Assembly (NCBI RefSeq): GCF_009557055.1
Contig: NZ_CP045649.1
Coordinates: 3,447,501-3,511,500, forward strand
Direction: 5' to 3'
Length of the DNA: 64,000 nucleotides
Source of the DNA: Nocardioides sp. dk884
GTDB lineage: Bacteria; Actinomycetota; Actinomycetes; Propionibacteriales; Nocardioidaceae
Each line of letters begins with the position of its first letter. The first letter of the stretch is position 1. The translations under genes were made by a program, and so were the position numbers. Under the pieces are notes generated by a model. That model ran no database searches. It was not told where the DNA came from and saw only the letters and a list, made by a program, of their open reading frames with translations. Positions 25,857-34,346 of this stretch are shown here, piece by piece.

Positions 25857-27602
25857 GTGCACCAGCTTCCCCACGACCATCCCGGCACCGCCGATCACCG
25901 CTCACCGGGAAGGTTCCTCTGGTGGCTGGCCCGCCAGCAGTGGCGCACGCTGGCGATGGGCATGCTCTTCGGCATCATCTGGATGTGCACGCAGGCGGCG
26001 ATGCCGGCCGTCATCGGCCTGGCCATCGACCGCGGCGTCGCCGCCCGCGACCGCACCGCGCTGCTCGAGCTCGCCGCGCTGATGCTCGCCATCGGCCTGG
26101 TGCAGTCGGTCAGCGGCATCATGCGCCACCGCTTCGCGGTCACGAACTGGCTGATCGCGGCCTACCGCACCGTCCAGCTCGTCGGACGCCACGCGGTGCA
26201 CCTCGGCGGCACCCTGCCCCGCAAGGTCTCCACCGGCGAGGTCGTGGCCATCGGCACCAGCGACCTGTCCCACCTCGGCCAGGTGATGGACGTGTCGGCG
26301 CGCTTCGCCGGCGCGGTCGTGTCGTTCGTGGTCGTCGCGGTGATCCTGCTGCAGACCTCGGTCACGCTCGGCCTGGTGGTGCTCCTCGGCGTACCGCTGC
26401 TGATGCTGCTGATCGGCCCGGTGCTCGCCCCGCTGCAGCGCCGCAGCACCCAGCAGCGCGAGCTGATGGGCTCGCTGTCCAACACCGCCAGCGACATCGT
26501 CTCGGGGCTGCGCGTCCTGCGCGGCATCGGCGGCGAGCAGGTCTTCCACGCCCGCTACGTGCGCCAGTCCCAGGAGACCCGCCGCGCCGGCGTCGGGGTC
26601 GCCCGGGTGCAGTCGGTGCTCGACGCGCTCCAGGTGTTCCTGCCCGGTGTCTTCGTGGTCATCGTGGTCTGGATCGGGGCGCGGTACGCCGTGGAGGGCC
26701 GCATCTCCCCCGGCGAGCTGGTCGCGTTCTACGGCTACTCGGCGTTCCTGATGATCCCGCTGCGCACCGCCACCGAGTACGCCAACAAGCTGATCCGCGG
26801 CCGGGTCTCCGCGCGCCGGGTCGCCCGGGTGCTGTCGCTGACCCCCGACCACACCGACCCCGCCGACCCGGCGACGCCCCCGCCGCCGGGCTCGGACCTG
26901 CACGACGCGCGCAGCGGGCTGCACGTGCGCGCGGGCACGCTGGTCGCGGTGGTCAGCGAGCACCCCGACGAGTCCGCCGCGCTGGCCGACCGGCTGGGCA
27001 TGTGCGCGGCCGAGGTCGACCGCGACGTGACGCTCGGCGGAGTCGTGCTGCCCGACCTGCGCCGCGCCGACGTGCGCGAGCGGATCGTGGTCTCCGACAC
27101 CGCCTCGGTCTTCTTCTCCGGGCGCCTGGGCGACCGCCTCGACGTCACCGGCACCGGCGGTGACCGGGTCGCCCGCGCGCTCGACACCGCCTCGGCCGAC
27201 GACATCCTCGCCGCCCTGCCCGACGGGCTGGACACGACCGTGGCCGAGCGCGGCCGCTCCTTCTCCGGCGGCCAGCGCCAGCGCCTGGTCCTGGCCCGCG
27301 CGCTCACCAGCGACCCCGAGGTGCTGGTGCTCGTCGAGCCGACCTCCGCGGTGGACGCGCACACCGAGGCACGGATCGCGGCCCGGCTGCACGCCCAGCG
27401 CGCCGGGCGCACCACCGTGGTCACCAGCTCCAGCCCGCTGATGCTCGACGCGGTCGACGAGGTCGCGTTCCTGCGCGACGGCGTCGTCGTGGCGACCGGC
27501 ACCCACGCCGAGCTGCTGGCCACCTGCCTGGACTACCGCGCGGTCGTCACCCGCGAGACCGAACCCGTCGCCGAACCCGTTGCCGAGGAGCTGCCCGCAT
27601 GA
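25857..27602 (+). CDS. ABC exporter half-transporter with degenerate nucleotide-binding domain
   Basis: A 581-residue exporter half: six TM helices (about 25-310) and a C-terminal NBD. The NBD lacks key residues: the Walker A position reads VVSEHPDESAALADRLG with no GKS/T, the Walker B is VLVLVEPTSAVD (usual Asp replaced by Val, catalytic Glu kept), and the H-loop His is absent (VVTSSSPLM). The signature motif is perfect, FSGGQRQRLVLARAL at about 469. Its partner (next gene, 4-nt overlap) shows the reverse pattern, so the pair should form a heterodimer with one working ATP site. Substrate unknown; such pairs export drugs, lipids or peptides. Confidence 0.9.
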   Translation: MHQLPHDHPGTADHRSPGRFLWWLARQQWRTLAMGMLFGIIWMCTQAAMPAVIGLAIDRGVAARDRTALLELAALMLAIGLVQSVSGIMRHRFAVTNWLIAAYRTVQLVGRHAVHLGGTLPRKVSTGEVVAIGTSDLSHLGQVMDVSARFAGAVVSFVVVAVILLQTSVTLGLVVLLGVPLLMLLIGPVLAPLQRRSTQQRELMGSLSNTASDIVSGLRVLRGIGGEQVFHARYVRQSQETRRAGVGVARVQSVLDALQVFLPGVFVVIVVWIGARYAVEGRISPGELVAFYGYSAFLMIPLRTATEYANKLIRGRVSARRVARVLSLTPDHTDPADPATPPPPGSDLHDARSGLHVRAGTLVAVVSEHPDESAALADRLGMCAAEVDRDVTLGGVVLPDLRRADVRERIVVSDTASVFFSGRLGDRLDVTGTGGDRVARALDTASADDILAALPDGLDTTVAERGRSFSGGQRQRLVLARALTSDPEVLVLVEPTSAVDAHTEARIAARLHAQRAGRTTVVTSSSPLMLDAVDEVAFLRDGVVVATGTHAELLATCLDYRAVVTRETEPVAEPVAEELPA

Positions 27603-29350
27603 GCACCACCGCCCTGCCCGTCGCCGACGGGCGCGCGCTGCGCTCCTACGTCAAGCGCCTCGCCCGCCGCCACCCGCGGCTGCTGTACGGCGCCCTGGGG
27701 CTGCACGTCCTGGCCGCCGGCGCCGCCCTCGCCGCGCCGCGGCTGATCGGCGACCTGGTCGAGGCGGTCGAGGTCGGCACCACCGTGGGCCACGTCGACG
27801 AGATCATGCTGCTGCTCGCCGGGTTCGTGGTCCTGCAGACGATCCTGACCCGCTTCGCCCGCTACCTCAGCCAGGTGCTGGGCGAGCAGGTCCTCGCCGA
27901 GCTGCGCGAGGACTTCGTCGAGGCCTCGCTGGCGCTGCCGGTCGGGGTCGTGGAGTCCGCGGGCTCCGGTGACCTGCTCACCCGCACCTCGCGCGACGTC
28001 GACCAGCTCGGCTGGTCGGTGCGCTGGGCGCTGCCGGAGTGGACGATCGCCGTGGTCACCGCCGTGATCACCTTCGCCGCCGCGCTCAGCGTCGGCTGGT
28101 GGGTGGCGCTGCCGTGCCTGCTCGGCCTACCCCCGCTGGTGATCGGCCTGCGCTGGTACCTCGCCCGCGCCAAGGACGGCTACCTGCGCGAGAGCGCGTC
28201 GTACTCCGCCATCAACGCGACGCTCACCGAGACCGTCGAGGGCGCGCGCACCGTCCAGGCGCTGGACCTGGCCGACGAGCGGATCCGGGCGATCGACGAC
28301 GACATCCGCGAGTCCTTCCGGGCCGAGCGCTACACGCTGCACCTGCGCACGGTGTTCTTCCCGAGCATGGAGCTGTCCTACCTGATCCCCACGGTGGCGA
28401 CGCTGCTGCTCGGCGGCTACCTCTACGCCGAGGGCCAGGTGTCGCTGGGCGACGTCACGGCCGCGGTGCTCTACGTGCAGATGCTCATCGACCCCGTCGA
28501 CCGGATCGTCTCGATCCTCGACGAGCTGCAGATGGGCGCAGCCTCGCTGGCCCGGCTGCTCGGCGTCGCGCAGGTGCCCGACGACCGCGAGGTCACCGGC
28601 GCGGTCCCGCGGGGCGAGCAGATCGAGGCCGCCGACGTGCGGTTCTCCTACGTCGAGGGCCGCGACGTGCTGCACGGCGTCGACCTCAGCGTCGGCGTCG
28701 GCGAGCGGATCGCGATGGTGGGTCCCTCGGGCGCCGGCAAGTCCACCCTCGGCCGGCTGCTGGCCGGCATCCACCCGCCGCGCACCGGCTCGGTGACGGT
28801 CGGCGGGGTCGGGCTGACCGAGCTGCCGCTTGACGACCTGCGCGGCCATGTGGCCCTGGTGACCCAGGAGCACCACGTCTTCGCGGGCACCGTGCGCGAC
28901 AACGTGGTGCTGGCCCGTCCCGGCGCCGGCGACGACGCGGTGCGCGAGGCACTGGACGCCGTGGACGCGCTCGGCTGGGTCGACGCGCTGCCGGCCGGGC
29001 TGGACGAGGTCGTCGGCTCCGGCGGCGCCACGCTGAGCGCCGCGCAGGCCCAGCAGGTCGCGCTCGCCCGCCTGGTGCTGGCCGACCCGCACACCCTGGT
29101 GCTCGACGAGGCGACGTCGCTGATCGACCCCCGCGCCGCCCGTCACCTCGAGCGCTCGCTCGCCGCCGTCCTCGAGGGACGCACCGTCATCGCGATCGCG
29201 CACCGGTTGTTCTCGGCCCACGACGCCGACCGGGTGGCGGTGGTCGAGGACGGGCGGATCAGCGAGCTCGGCTCGCACGACGAGCTCGTCGCCGCCGGGG
29301 GCTCGTACGCCGCGCTGTGGGACAGCTGGAACGGCAAGCACCAGGACTGA
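27599..29350 (+). CDS. ABC exporter half-transporter with canonical Walker motifs but degenerate signature
   Basis: A 583-residue partner of the preceding gene, overlapping it by ATGA. Six TM helices (about 30-320) lead to an NBD with intact Walker A GPSGAGKST (375-383), Q-loop VTQEHHVF, Walker B LVLDEATSLID and H-loop IAIAHRL. The signature is changed to LSAAQ (479-483) from LSGGQ. Combined with the first subunit's intact signature and lost Walker A, only the site made of this Walker A/B and the other subunit's FSGGQ can hydrolyse ATP. The operon ends at a hairpin shared with npdG. Confidence 0.92.
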   Translation: MSTTALPVADGRALRSYVKRLARRHPRLLYGALGLHVLAAGAALAAPRLIGDLVEAVEVGTTVGHVDEIMLLLAGFVVLQTILTRFARYLSQVLGEQVLAELREDFVEASLALPVGVVESAGSGDLLTRTSRDVDQLGWSVRWALPEWTIAVVTAVITFAAALSVGWWVALPCLLGLPPLVIGLRWYLARAKDGYLRESASYSAINATLTETVEGARTVQALDLADERIRAIDDDIRESFRAERYTLHLRTVFFPSMELSYLIPTVATLLLGGYLYAEGQVSLGDVTAAVLYVQMLIDPVDRIVSILDELQMGAASLARLLGVAQVPDDREVTGAVPRGEQIEAADVRFSYVEGRDVLHGVDLSVGVGERIAMVGPSGAGKSTLGRLLAGIHPPRTGSVTVGGVGLTELPLDDLRGHVALVTQEHHVFAGTVRDNVVLARPGAGDDAVREALDAVDALGWVDALPAGLDEVVGSGGATLSAAQAQQVALARLVLADPHTLVLDEATSLIDPRAARHLERSLAAVLEGRTVIAIAHRLFSAHDADRVAVVEDGRISELGSHDELVAAGGSYAALWDSWNGKHQD

Positions 29351-29355
29351 GAGCG

Positions 29356-29394
29356 GCCGCGCCGGGGACCCGCAGGGCAGGCCCCCGGCGCGGC
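29356..29394. terminator. Bidirectional hairpin terminator
   Basis: A perfect 12-bp stem (GCCGCGCCGGGG and its complement) around a 15-nt loop, between the convergent ends of the ABC exporter operon and npdG. Confidence 0.75.
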
Positions 29395-29402
29395 GTCGCG
29401 GC

Positions 29403-30089
29403 TCAGCGCTCGACGTCCTCCAGGCCGCTGAGGCGGATGCCGGAGTTGACCTTGTACTTGCGGTTCACCGAGATCAGCACCGCGGTGAGCGGCTCCAGCA
29501 CCCGGGCCAGGCGCAGCTTGCCGGCGTCCACGCCGCGGCGGCTGGTGACGGCGACCGCGAGGTCCTGGGCGACCTGCTTGGCCTCGACCACGTCGCCGAC
29601 CACGAGGACGTCCTCGTCGAGGTAGTCGTGCTCGCCCCAGAGGTGGACGGCCGAGACGTTGTGGAAGGCACCGACGACCGTCGCCTCGGGGGCCAGCGAC
29701 TGGGCGTGCTCGGCGGCCGAGCCCTCGCCCTCGTCGATGACGCGGCCGTGCGCGCCGCGCTTGTCGAAGGCGAGCGGGTTCACGCACGAGATCACTGTCT
29801 TGCCGGCCAGGTCGAGGGTGGCGACCAGCTCGTCGTGGCCGTCCCACGGCACCGCGAGCAGCACCACGTCGGCCGCGGCGACGGCGTCGGCGTTCGAGGC
29901 ACCGGTGACCTGGCCCGCACCCTCGAGGCCGGCGAGCCGCTCGGTGACCTCCTGCGCCACCGGCTCGGCCTTCTCCGCCGAGCGGGACCCGAGCACGACG
30001 GTGTGGCCGTGGCGGGCGAAGCGGTAGCCGAGGCCCTTGCCCTGCGGGCCAGTGCCTCCGATCACGGCGATGCGGTAGGACGACGACAA
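29403..30089 (-). CDS. npdG: NADPH-dependent F420 reductase
   Basis: Reduces coenzyme F420 with NADPH, or the reverse, to feed F420-dependent enzymes. It has 228 residues starting MSSSYRIAVIGGTGPQGKGLGYR, an NADP-binding Rossmann motif with the GxGxxG-like GGTGPQG of the family, then VVLGSRSAEKA, ADVVLLAVPWDGHDELV, VISCVNPLAFDKRG and VVGAFHNVSAVHLW. The start is a TTG at 30089 with GAGGAG a few bases upstream. fbiC (44.7 kb) and two F420-type luciferase-like enzymes (30.2 and 53.7 kb) in the same window show that this organism makes and uses F420. Confidence 0.9.
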   Translation of the reverse strand: MSSSYRIAVIGGTGPQGKGLGYRFARHGHTVVLGSRSAEKAEPVAQEVTERLAGLEGAGQVTGASNADAVAAADVVLLAVPWDGHDELVATLDLAGKTVISCVNPLAFDKRGAHGRVIDEGEGSAAEHAQSLAPEATVVGAFHNVSAVHLWGEHDYLDEDVLVVGDVVEAKQVAQDLAVAVTSRRGVDAGKLRLARVLEPLTAVLISVNRKYKVNSGIRLSGLEDVER

Positions 30090-30192
30090 GATGCTCTCCT
30101 CGGGGTTTCAGCGGCTGTCTGTGCCGCGATGATCCCAGCATCCGCGCGCCCGTGCGTGCCGCAGTATCGAGGAGTGGCACGCGCTGCTACGT

Positions 30193-30209
30193 TGACAGTT
30201 CCGCTGTCA
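30193..30209. promoter_or_regulatory. Operator TGACAG-N5-CTGTCA upstream of LLM oxidoreductase
   Basis: The 17-bp TGACAGTTCCGCTGTCA is a perfect 6-5-6 inverted repeat, 43 nt before the ATG at 30252 and in the region divergent from npdG. Both half-sites and the spacing are identical to the operator at 34228-34244 next to the MerR gene, so it is a probable target of that regulator. Confidence 0.65.
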
Positions 30210-30251
30210 CAGACGGCCGGACCCTGACGTCGAGGCCCCGAGAGGTGCTGC

Positions 30252-31280
30252 ATGAAGCTGTCGATGCCCCTGGTGTACGCCGGCAACCCGCGCGAGAGCG
30301 CCGACCAGGTCGTCGGCCTGGAGAAAGCCGGCCTGGACACCATCTGGGTGGCCGAGCCGTACGGCTTCGACGCACCGACGCTGATGGGCTACCTTGCCGC
30401 CCGCACGGAGACCGTGGAGATCGGCGCCGGCATCCTCAACGTCTACTCGCGCACCCCCGGCGCGCTGCTGCAGACCGCGGCCGGGCTCGACAACGTCTCC
30501 GGCGGACGCGCCATCATCGGCCTGGGCGCCTCCGGCCCGCAGGTCGTCGAGGGCTTCCACGGCCTGCCCTACGACCGGCCGCTGGGACGCACCCGCGAGG
30601 TCATCGAGATCATCCGGATGGGCCTGCGCCGCGAGCCGCTGGTCCACGACGGCATCTTCACCCTGCCGCTGCCCGCCGACCAGGGCCTCGGGCTCGGCAA
30701 GCCGCTGAAGCTGCTGAACCGCCCCGAGCGACCGGCCGTCCCGCTGTGGGTCGCCGCGCTCGGCGAGCGCAACGTGGCGATGACCGCGGAGGTCGCCGAC
30801 GGCTGGCTGCCGTTCCTCTTCTTCCCCGAGAAGGCGCAGTCGGTGTGGGGCGACGCGCTGGCGCGCGGCGCCGCGAAGCGCTCCCCCGAGCTCGGCCCCC
30901 TGGAGATCAGCGCCGGTGGGCTGGTCGCGATCGGTGAGGACGTGAAGGGGATGCTCGACCTGATGCGCCCGATGTACGCCCTCTACGTGGGCGGCATGGG
31001 TGCGCGCGGCAAGAACTTCTACAACGAGCTGGCCTGCCACTACGGCTATGAGAAGGAGGCGGCGGAGATCCAGGACCTCTACCTCGAGGGCAAGAAGCGC
31101 GAGGCCGAGGCGAAGGTCCCGCTGGAGTGGCTCGAGGCCGGGAACCTGGTCGGGCCGGCGTCGTACGTCCAGGAGCGGATCGCGGCGTTCCGCGAGGCCG
31201 GTGTGACCAGCCTCCAGGTGGCGCCGGCGACCGAGGACCCGGTCGCCACGATCGCCCAGGTCAAGGAATGGGTCTCCTGA
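30252..31280 (+). CDS. LLM-class F420-dependent oxidoreductase
   Basis: A luciferase-like TIM-barrel enzyme of 342 residues expected to use F420H2. It begins MKLSMPLVYAGNPRESADQV; other family blocks are GLDTIWVAEPYGFDAPTLMG, VEIGAGILNVYSRTPGALLQ, IIGLGASGPQVVEGFHGL and VPLWVAALGERNVAMTAEVA. The physiological substrate is unknown. GAGAGGTG lies just upstream of the ATG. It is divergent from npdG, which could supply its reduced cofactor. The shared operator links it to the acyl-CoA dehydrogenase region, suggesting lipid or xenobiotic metabolism (inference). Confidence 0.9.
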   Translation: MKLSMPLVYAGNPRESADQVVGLEKAGLDTIWVAEPYGFDAPTLMGYLAARTETVEIGAGILNVYSRTPGALLQTAAGLDNVSGGRAIIGLGASGPQVVEGFHGLPYDRPLGRTREVIEIIRMGLRREPLVHDGIFTLPLPADQGLGLGKPLKLLNRPERPAVPLWVAALGERNVAMTAEVADGWLPFLFFPEKAQSVWGDALARGAAKRSPELGPLEISAGGLVAIGEDVKGMLDLMRPMYALYVGGMGARGKNFYNELACHYGYEKEAAEIQDLYLEGKKREAEAKVPLEWLEAGNLVGPASYVQERIAAFREAGVTSLQVAPATEDPVATIAQVKEWVS

Positions 31281-31377
31281 CCGACCGGGCACCGGGCGGC
31301 CACCGCACGGGCTGAGGAGGGCGTCCGGGGCGTGTGACAGGGTGGTCGCGCCCACACCCGATCCGGGAGGACCCTCC

Positions 31378-33498
31378 GTGCGCCGCAGCGGTTTCCGCGA
31401 CGACATCCAGGGGATGCGTGCCCTCGCCGTGCTCGCGATCCTGCTCTACCACGCGGGATACAGCCCCTACCCGGGCGGCTTCGTCACCCTCGATGTGTTC
31501 TTCGTGGTGTCGGGGTTCTTGATCACCTTCCTGCTGCTGCGCGAGATCCGGCGCGACGGCACGATCTCGCTGATCGGGTTCTACGCCCGCCGCGCGCGCC
31601 GGATCCTGCCGGCGGCGACCTTCGTGACGCTGGTGACGGTCGCGGCGTCGTGGCACTTCCTCAACGTCGTCGACGCCCGCGACGCGGCGTACGACGGGCT
31701 GTGGGCGGCGTTCTTCGGCGCGAACGTCCGCTTCGCCGCCGAGGACACCGACTACTTCGCCCAGGACGTCCCGCCCTCTCCGCTGCAGCACTACTGGTCG
31801 CTGGCGGTCGAGGAGCAGTTCTACCTGGTGCTGCCGATCGTGCTGACGCTGTGCCTGGTGTGGGTGCGGCGCCGACGGGCCGACGCGACGGGCGACCGGG
31901 CGCCGCGCTCGCCGCTGCCGGCGATCGCGCTGGTGCTCGCCGTCATGACGCTGGCCAGCTTCGCGTGGTCCCTGCACGCCTCCAGCGCCAGCCCGGACAC
32001 GGCGTACTTCTCCACCTTCACCCGCGCCTGGGAGTTCGGCGTCGGCGCGCTGCTGGCGATGGCGGCGCCGCTCTTCGCCGGCGGGCTGACGGATAGGGCG
32101 CGCAACGCGCTCGCCGCGGTCGGCCTGGCCGCGATCGTGCTGGCCTGCTTCGTGGTCACCGAGGAGACCGCCTTCCCCGGCTGGGCGGCGCTGCTGCCGG
32201 TGCTGGGCACGGGCGCGGTCATGGTCGCGGGCGCCGAGCACCGCGGCACCCCGCCGCTGGCGCAGCGGCTGCTCGGCGTGCGCCCGCTGCGCGTCGTCGG
32301 CGACGCGTCGTACTCGCTGTACCTGTGGCACTGGCCGGTGCTGGCGATCGCCTCCCAGCACCTCGGCCGCGACCTGACCGGTCGGGAGACGCTGATGGCG
32401 GTCGCGCTCATCGCGCTGCTGACCTGGGCCAGCTACCGCTGGATCGAGACGCCGTTCCGCACCCTCTCCCCCACCCCGCTCTCGCGGGCGCTCACGCTCT
32501 ACCCCGCCTCCGTCGCCGTGGTGCTGGTCGGCTGCCTGACCTCGGTGACGCTCCTCGACCGCACCCGCGGCGACGACGCCCCGGCGATCACCGTCACGGA
32601 GTACAGCAGCGCACCGTCGGGCGAGGAGCTCTCCGACGACTCCGCCGTCGCGCTCGTGCAGGCATCGGTGAGCGCCGCCCTGGACGAGGCGCCGGTGCCG
32701 GGCGCGCTGGAGCCGCCGGTGCTCGAGCTGCGCAAGGACCGCGCCGACGTCGGCGAGTGCGACTACCGCGAGGAGCCGTGGACCCTGTGCGTGCGCGGCG
32801 ACCCCGATGCCGAGCGCACCCTGGTGCTGCTCGGCAACTCCCACGGTCGCCACTGGATCCCCGCCCTGGACCCGATCGCGCAGGACGCCGGCTACGCGGC
32901 CTACTACCTGGTGCGCCCCGGGTGCAGCCCGGTGCGGGTCGCGCACGGCACGCTCGACGGCAACGAGATGACCGACTGCACCCGCTTCAACGAGTGGGCC
33001 ACCGAGCAGGTCGCCGAGCTCGCCCCCGACCTGCTGATCGTCACCGGTACGCCGCCGGCCCGCGCGATCATCGACGGCGAGCTGGTCCGCGACGAGGAGA
33101 CCCTGCGCGAGGCCACCCGCACCGGCTTCGCCGGCCTCCTCGACGAGGTCTCCCCGCACGCCCGCCGCACGGTGCTGCTCGGCGACACGCCCAAGCGCAC
33201 CGACACCCCCGTCGACTGCCTCGGGCGCACCGGCGCCCACCTCGGCGACTGCCTCAGCGCACCGGTCGAGCACGACCGGCTGGTGGCCCTGGACAGCCGC
33301 CGGACCGCGCGCGCCCGCGGCATCGACTTCATCGACCCGCACCCCTGGTTCTGCACCGACGAGGGCTGCCCCGCGGTCGTCGGCTCCCACGTCGTGATGC
33401 GCGACCCCGAGCACGTCACCACCGTGTACGCCGCCCAGCTGGCCGACGCGCTGGCCGACGCGCTCGAGCTCAGCCCTGCTTCAGCGAACGGGCGATGA
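31378..33498 (+). CDS. OafA/YrhL-type membrane acyltransferase with C-terminal SGNH domain
   Basis: A 706-residue acyltransferase that probably O-acetylates a cell-wall or surface glycan. The N-terminal part (about 1-370) is the acyltransferase-3 membrane domain: RDDIQGMRALAVLAILLYHA, TLDVFFVVSGFLITFLLLRE, RRARRILPAATFV, HYWSLAVEEQFYLVLPIVL. The C-terminal extracytoplasmic part (about 420-706) is SGNH-like: LVLLGNSHGRHW (catalytic Ser) and the late Asp-x-x-His in MRDPEHVT. GTG 31378 is preceded by GGGAGGA at good spacing; an upstream GTG at 31342 is less likely. Its end overlaps the convergent MerR gene by 29 nt. Confidence 0.9.
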   Translation: MRRSGFRDDIQGMRALAVLAILLYHAGYSPYPGGFVTLDVFFVVSGFLITFLLLREIRRDGTISLIGFYARRARRILPAATFVTLVTVAASWHFLNVVDARDAAYDGLWAAFFGANVRFAAEDTDYFAQDVPPSPLQHYWSLAVEEQFYLVLPIVLTLCLVWVRRRRADATGDRAPRSPLPAIALVLAVMTLASFAWSLHASSASPDTAYFSTFTRAWEFGVGALLAMAAPLFAGGLTDRARNALAAVGLAAIVLACFVVTEETAFPGWAALLPVLGTGAVMVAGAEHRGTPPLAQRLLGVRPLRVVGDASYSLYLWHWPVLAIASQHLGRDLTGRETLMAVALIALLTWASYRWIETPFRTLSPTPLSRALTLYPASVAVVLVGCLTSVTLLDRTRGDDAPAITVTEYSSAPSGEELSDDSAVALVQASVSAALDEAPVPGALEPPVLELRKDRADVGECDYREEPWTLCVRGDPDAERTLVLLGNSHGRHWIPALDPIAQDAGYAAYYLVRPGCSPVRVAHGTLDGNEMTDCTRFNEWATEQVAELAPDLLIVTGTPPARAIIDGELVRDEETLREATRTGFAGLLDEVSPHARRTVLLGDTPKRTDTPVDCLGRTGAHLGDCLSAPVEHDRLVALDSRRTARARGIDFIDPHPWFCTDEGCPAVVGSHVVMRDPEHVTTVYAAQLADALADALELSPASANGR

Positions 33499-34189
33499 CG
33501 GCGTTCGCGGCGCGCTGGAAGCCCGTCACCACCGCCTCCAGGGTCAGCTGACGCAGCCGCGACATGGTGCGCTCGAGGCGCACGGCGTCCTGCGGTGAGT
33601 GCGCCTCGCGGCGATACGGCGCCAGCACCCCCTCGCGCAGCACCTCGGTGAGCTCGTCGGCCAGCGCGGTCATGTGCCGGCGGATCGCCTCCCCGGCGGC
33701 CTCCACGGCGTCCTCGGGGACCTCCATGTCGAGCAGCTCCACGCCCACCCGGAGGCTGGGCAGCGCGACGTACCCGGTGGCCCCGCGCTCGATGCTGCCG
33801 ATCTTCTCCAGCATCGTGAGGTCGTGCTCGTCGAGGCTGCGCCCGGCGCGCTGCTCCAGCTCCTCGCGCGTGATCTCGACGCCCGGCTGGCCGGTCCAGG
33901 AGGTCAGCATCGCGCGCTGGAGGGCGAGCTCCTCGACCGTGGCGTCCGCGGGGAGGGCGGCGAGGAAGCGCTCGATGGCCTGCAGGGTGAAGCCGTGCTC
34001 CTGCAGGGCGCGCACCACGTCCAGCCGCGCGCGGTGCTCGGGGCCGTAGTAGGCGACCCGCCCCCGGCGTACCGGCGGCGGCACCAGCCCGAGGCTGGCG
34101 TAGTAGCGCGTGGTGCGCACGGTCGTCCCGGTCACCGCGGCGAGCTCATCGATCGTGAGCAGCTGCTCGCGACCCACCTCCTCGGCCAT
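33470..34189 (-). CDS. MerR-family transcriptional regulator
   Basis: A 239-residue regulator. The N-terminal winged helix-turn-helix is typical of MerR (LLTIDELAAVTGTTVRTTRY, then YASLGLVPPPVRRGRVAYYG and HRARLDVVRALQEHGFTLQA). The long C-terminal part (about 90-239) is helical with no Cys-rich metal site, so it probably senses an organic ligand such as an acyl-CoA (inference). ATG 34189 lies 7 nt after a TACCGT box. The gene is divergent from an acyl-CoA dehydrogenase gene, with a perfect palindromic operator between them, and overlaps the convergent acyltransferase gene by 29 nt. Confidence 0.88.
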   Translation of the reverse strand: MAEEVGREQLLTIDELAAVTGTTVRTTRYYASLGLVPPPVRRGRVAYYGPEHRARLDVVRALQEHGFTLQAIERFLAALPADATVEELALQRAMLTSWTGQPGVEITREELEQRAGRSLDEHDLTMLEKIGSIERGATGYVALPSLRVGVELLDMEVPEDAVEAAGEAIRRHMTALADELTEVLREGVLAPYRREAHSPQDAVRLERTMSRLRQLTLEAVVTGFQRAANAVIARSLKQG

Positions 34190-34196
34190 GACCTCC

Positions 34197-34202
34197 ACGG
34201 TA
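34197..34202 (-). promoter_or_regulatory. Candidate -10 of the MerR gene
   Basis: TACCGT on the minus strand, 7 nt before the ATG. Its -35 region would border the operator at 34227-34245, allowing autoregulation. Confidence 0.4.
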
Positions 34203-34226
34203 TCGGTGGGCCCACACCCTTGAATC

Positions 34227-34245
34227 GTGACAGCGATGCTGTCAC
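34227..34245. promoter_or_regulatory. MerR operator between regulator and acyl-CoA dehydrogenase genes
   Basis: GTGACAGCGATGCTGTCAC is a perfect 8-3-8 inverted repeat. On the plus strand it is flanked by TTGAAT (34220-34225) and, exactly 19 bp later, CACAGT (34245-34250). A 19-bp spacer filled by the operator is the hallmark of MerR-activated promoters, so this is the probable promoter-operator of the acyl-CoA dehydrogenase gene. Confidence 0.72.
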
Positions 34246-34346
34246 AGTTGGGCTGCACGAGACCCAGGTCACGTGCCGAGCCACGAACCGACCCACGACG
34301 ACCGCGCGCACCCCGCGCCGCGGGCGCCACCTTCGGAAGGAACCCC

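Noticed and set aside
31331..31345. A third MerR-regulon site at GTGTGACAGGGTGG before the acyltransferase gene
   Set aside because: Only the TGACAG half is present; no CTGTCA follows at the required spacing.
33470..33498. The 29-nt overlap of the convergent acyltransferase and merR genes as a frameshift or assembly error
   Set aside because: Both C-termini look natural, and short convergent overlaps are common in compact actinobacterial genomes.
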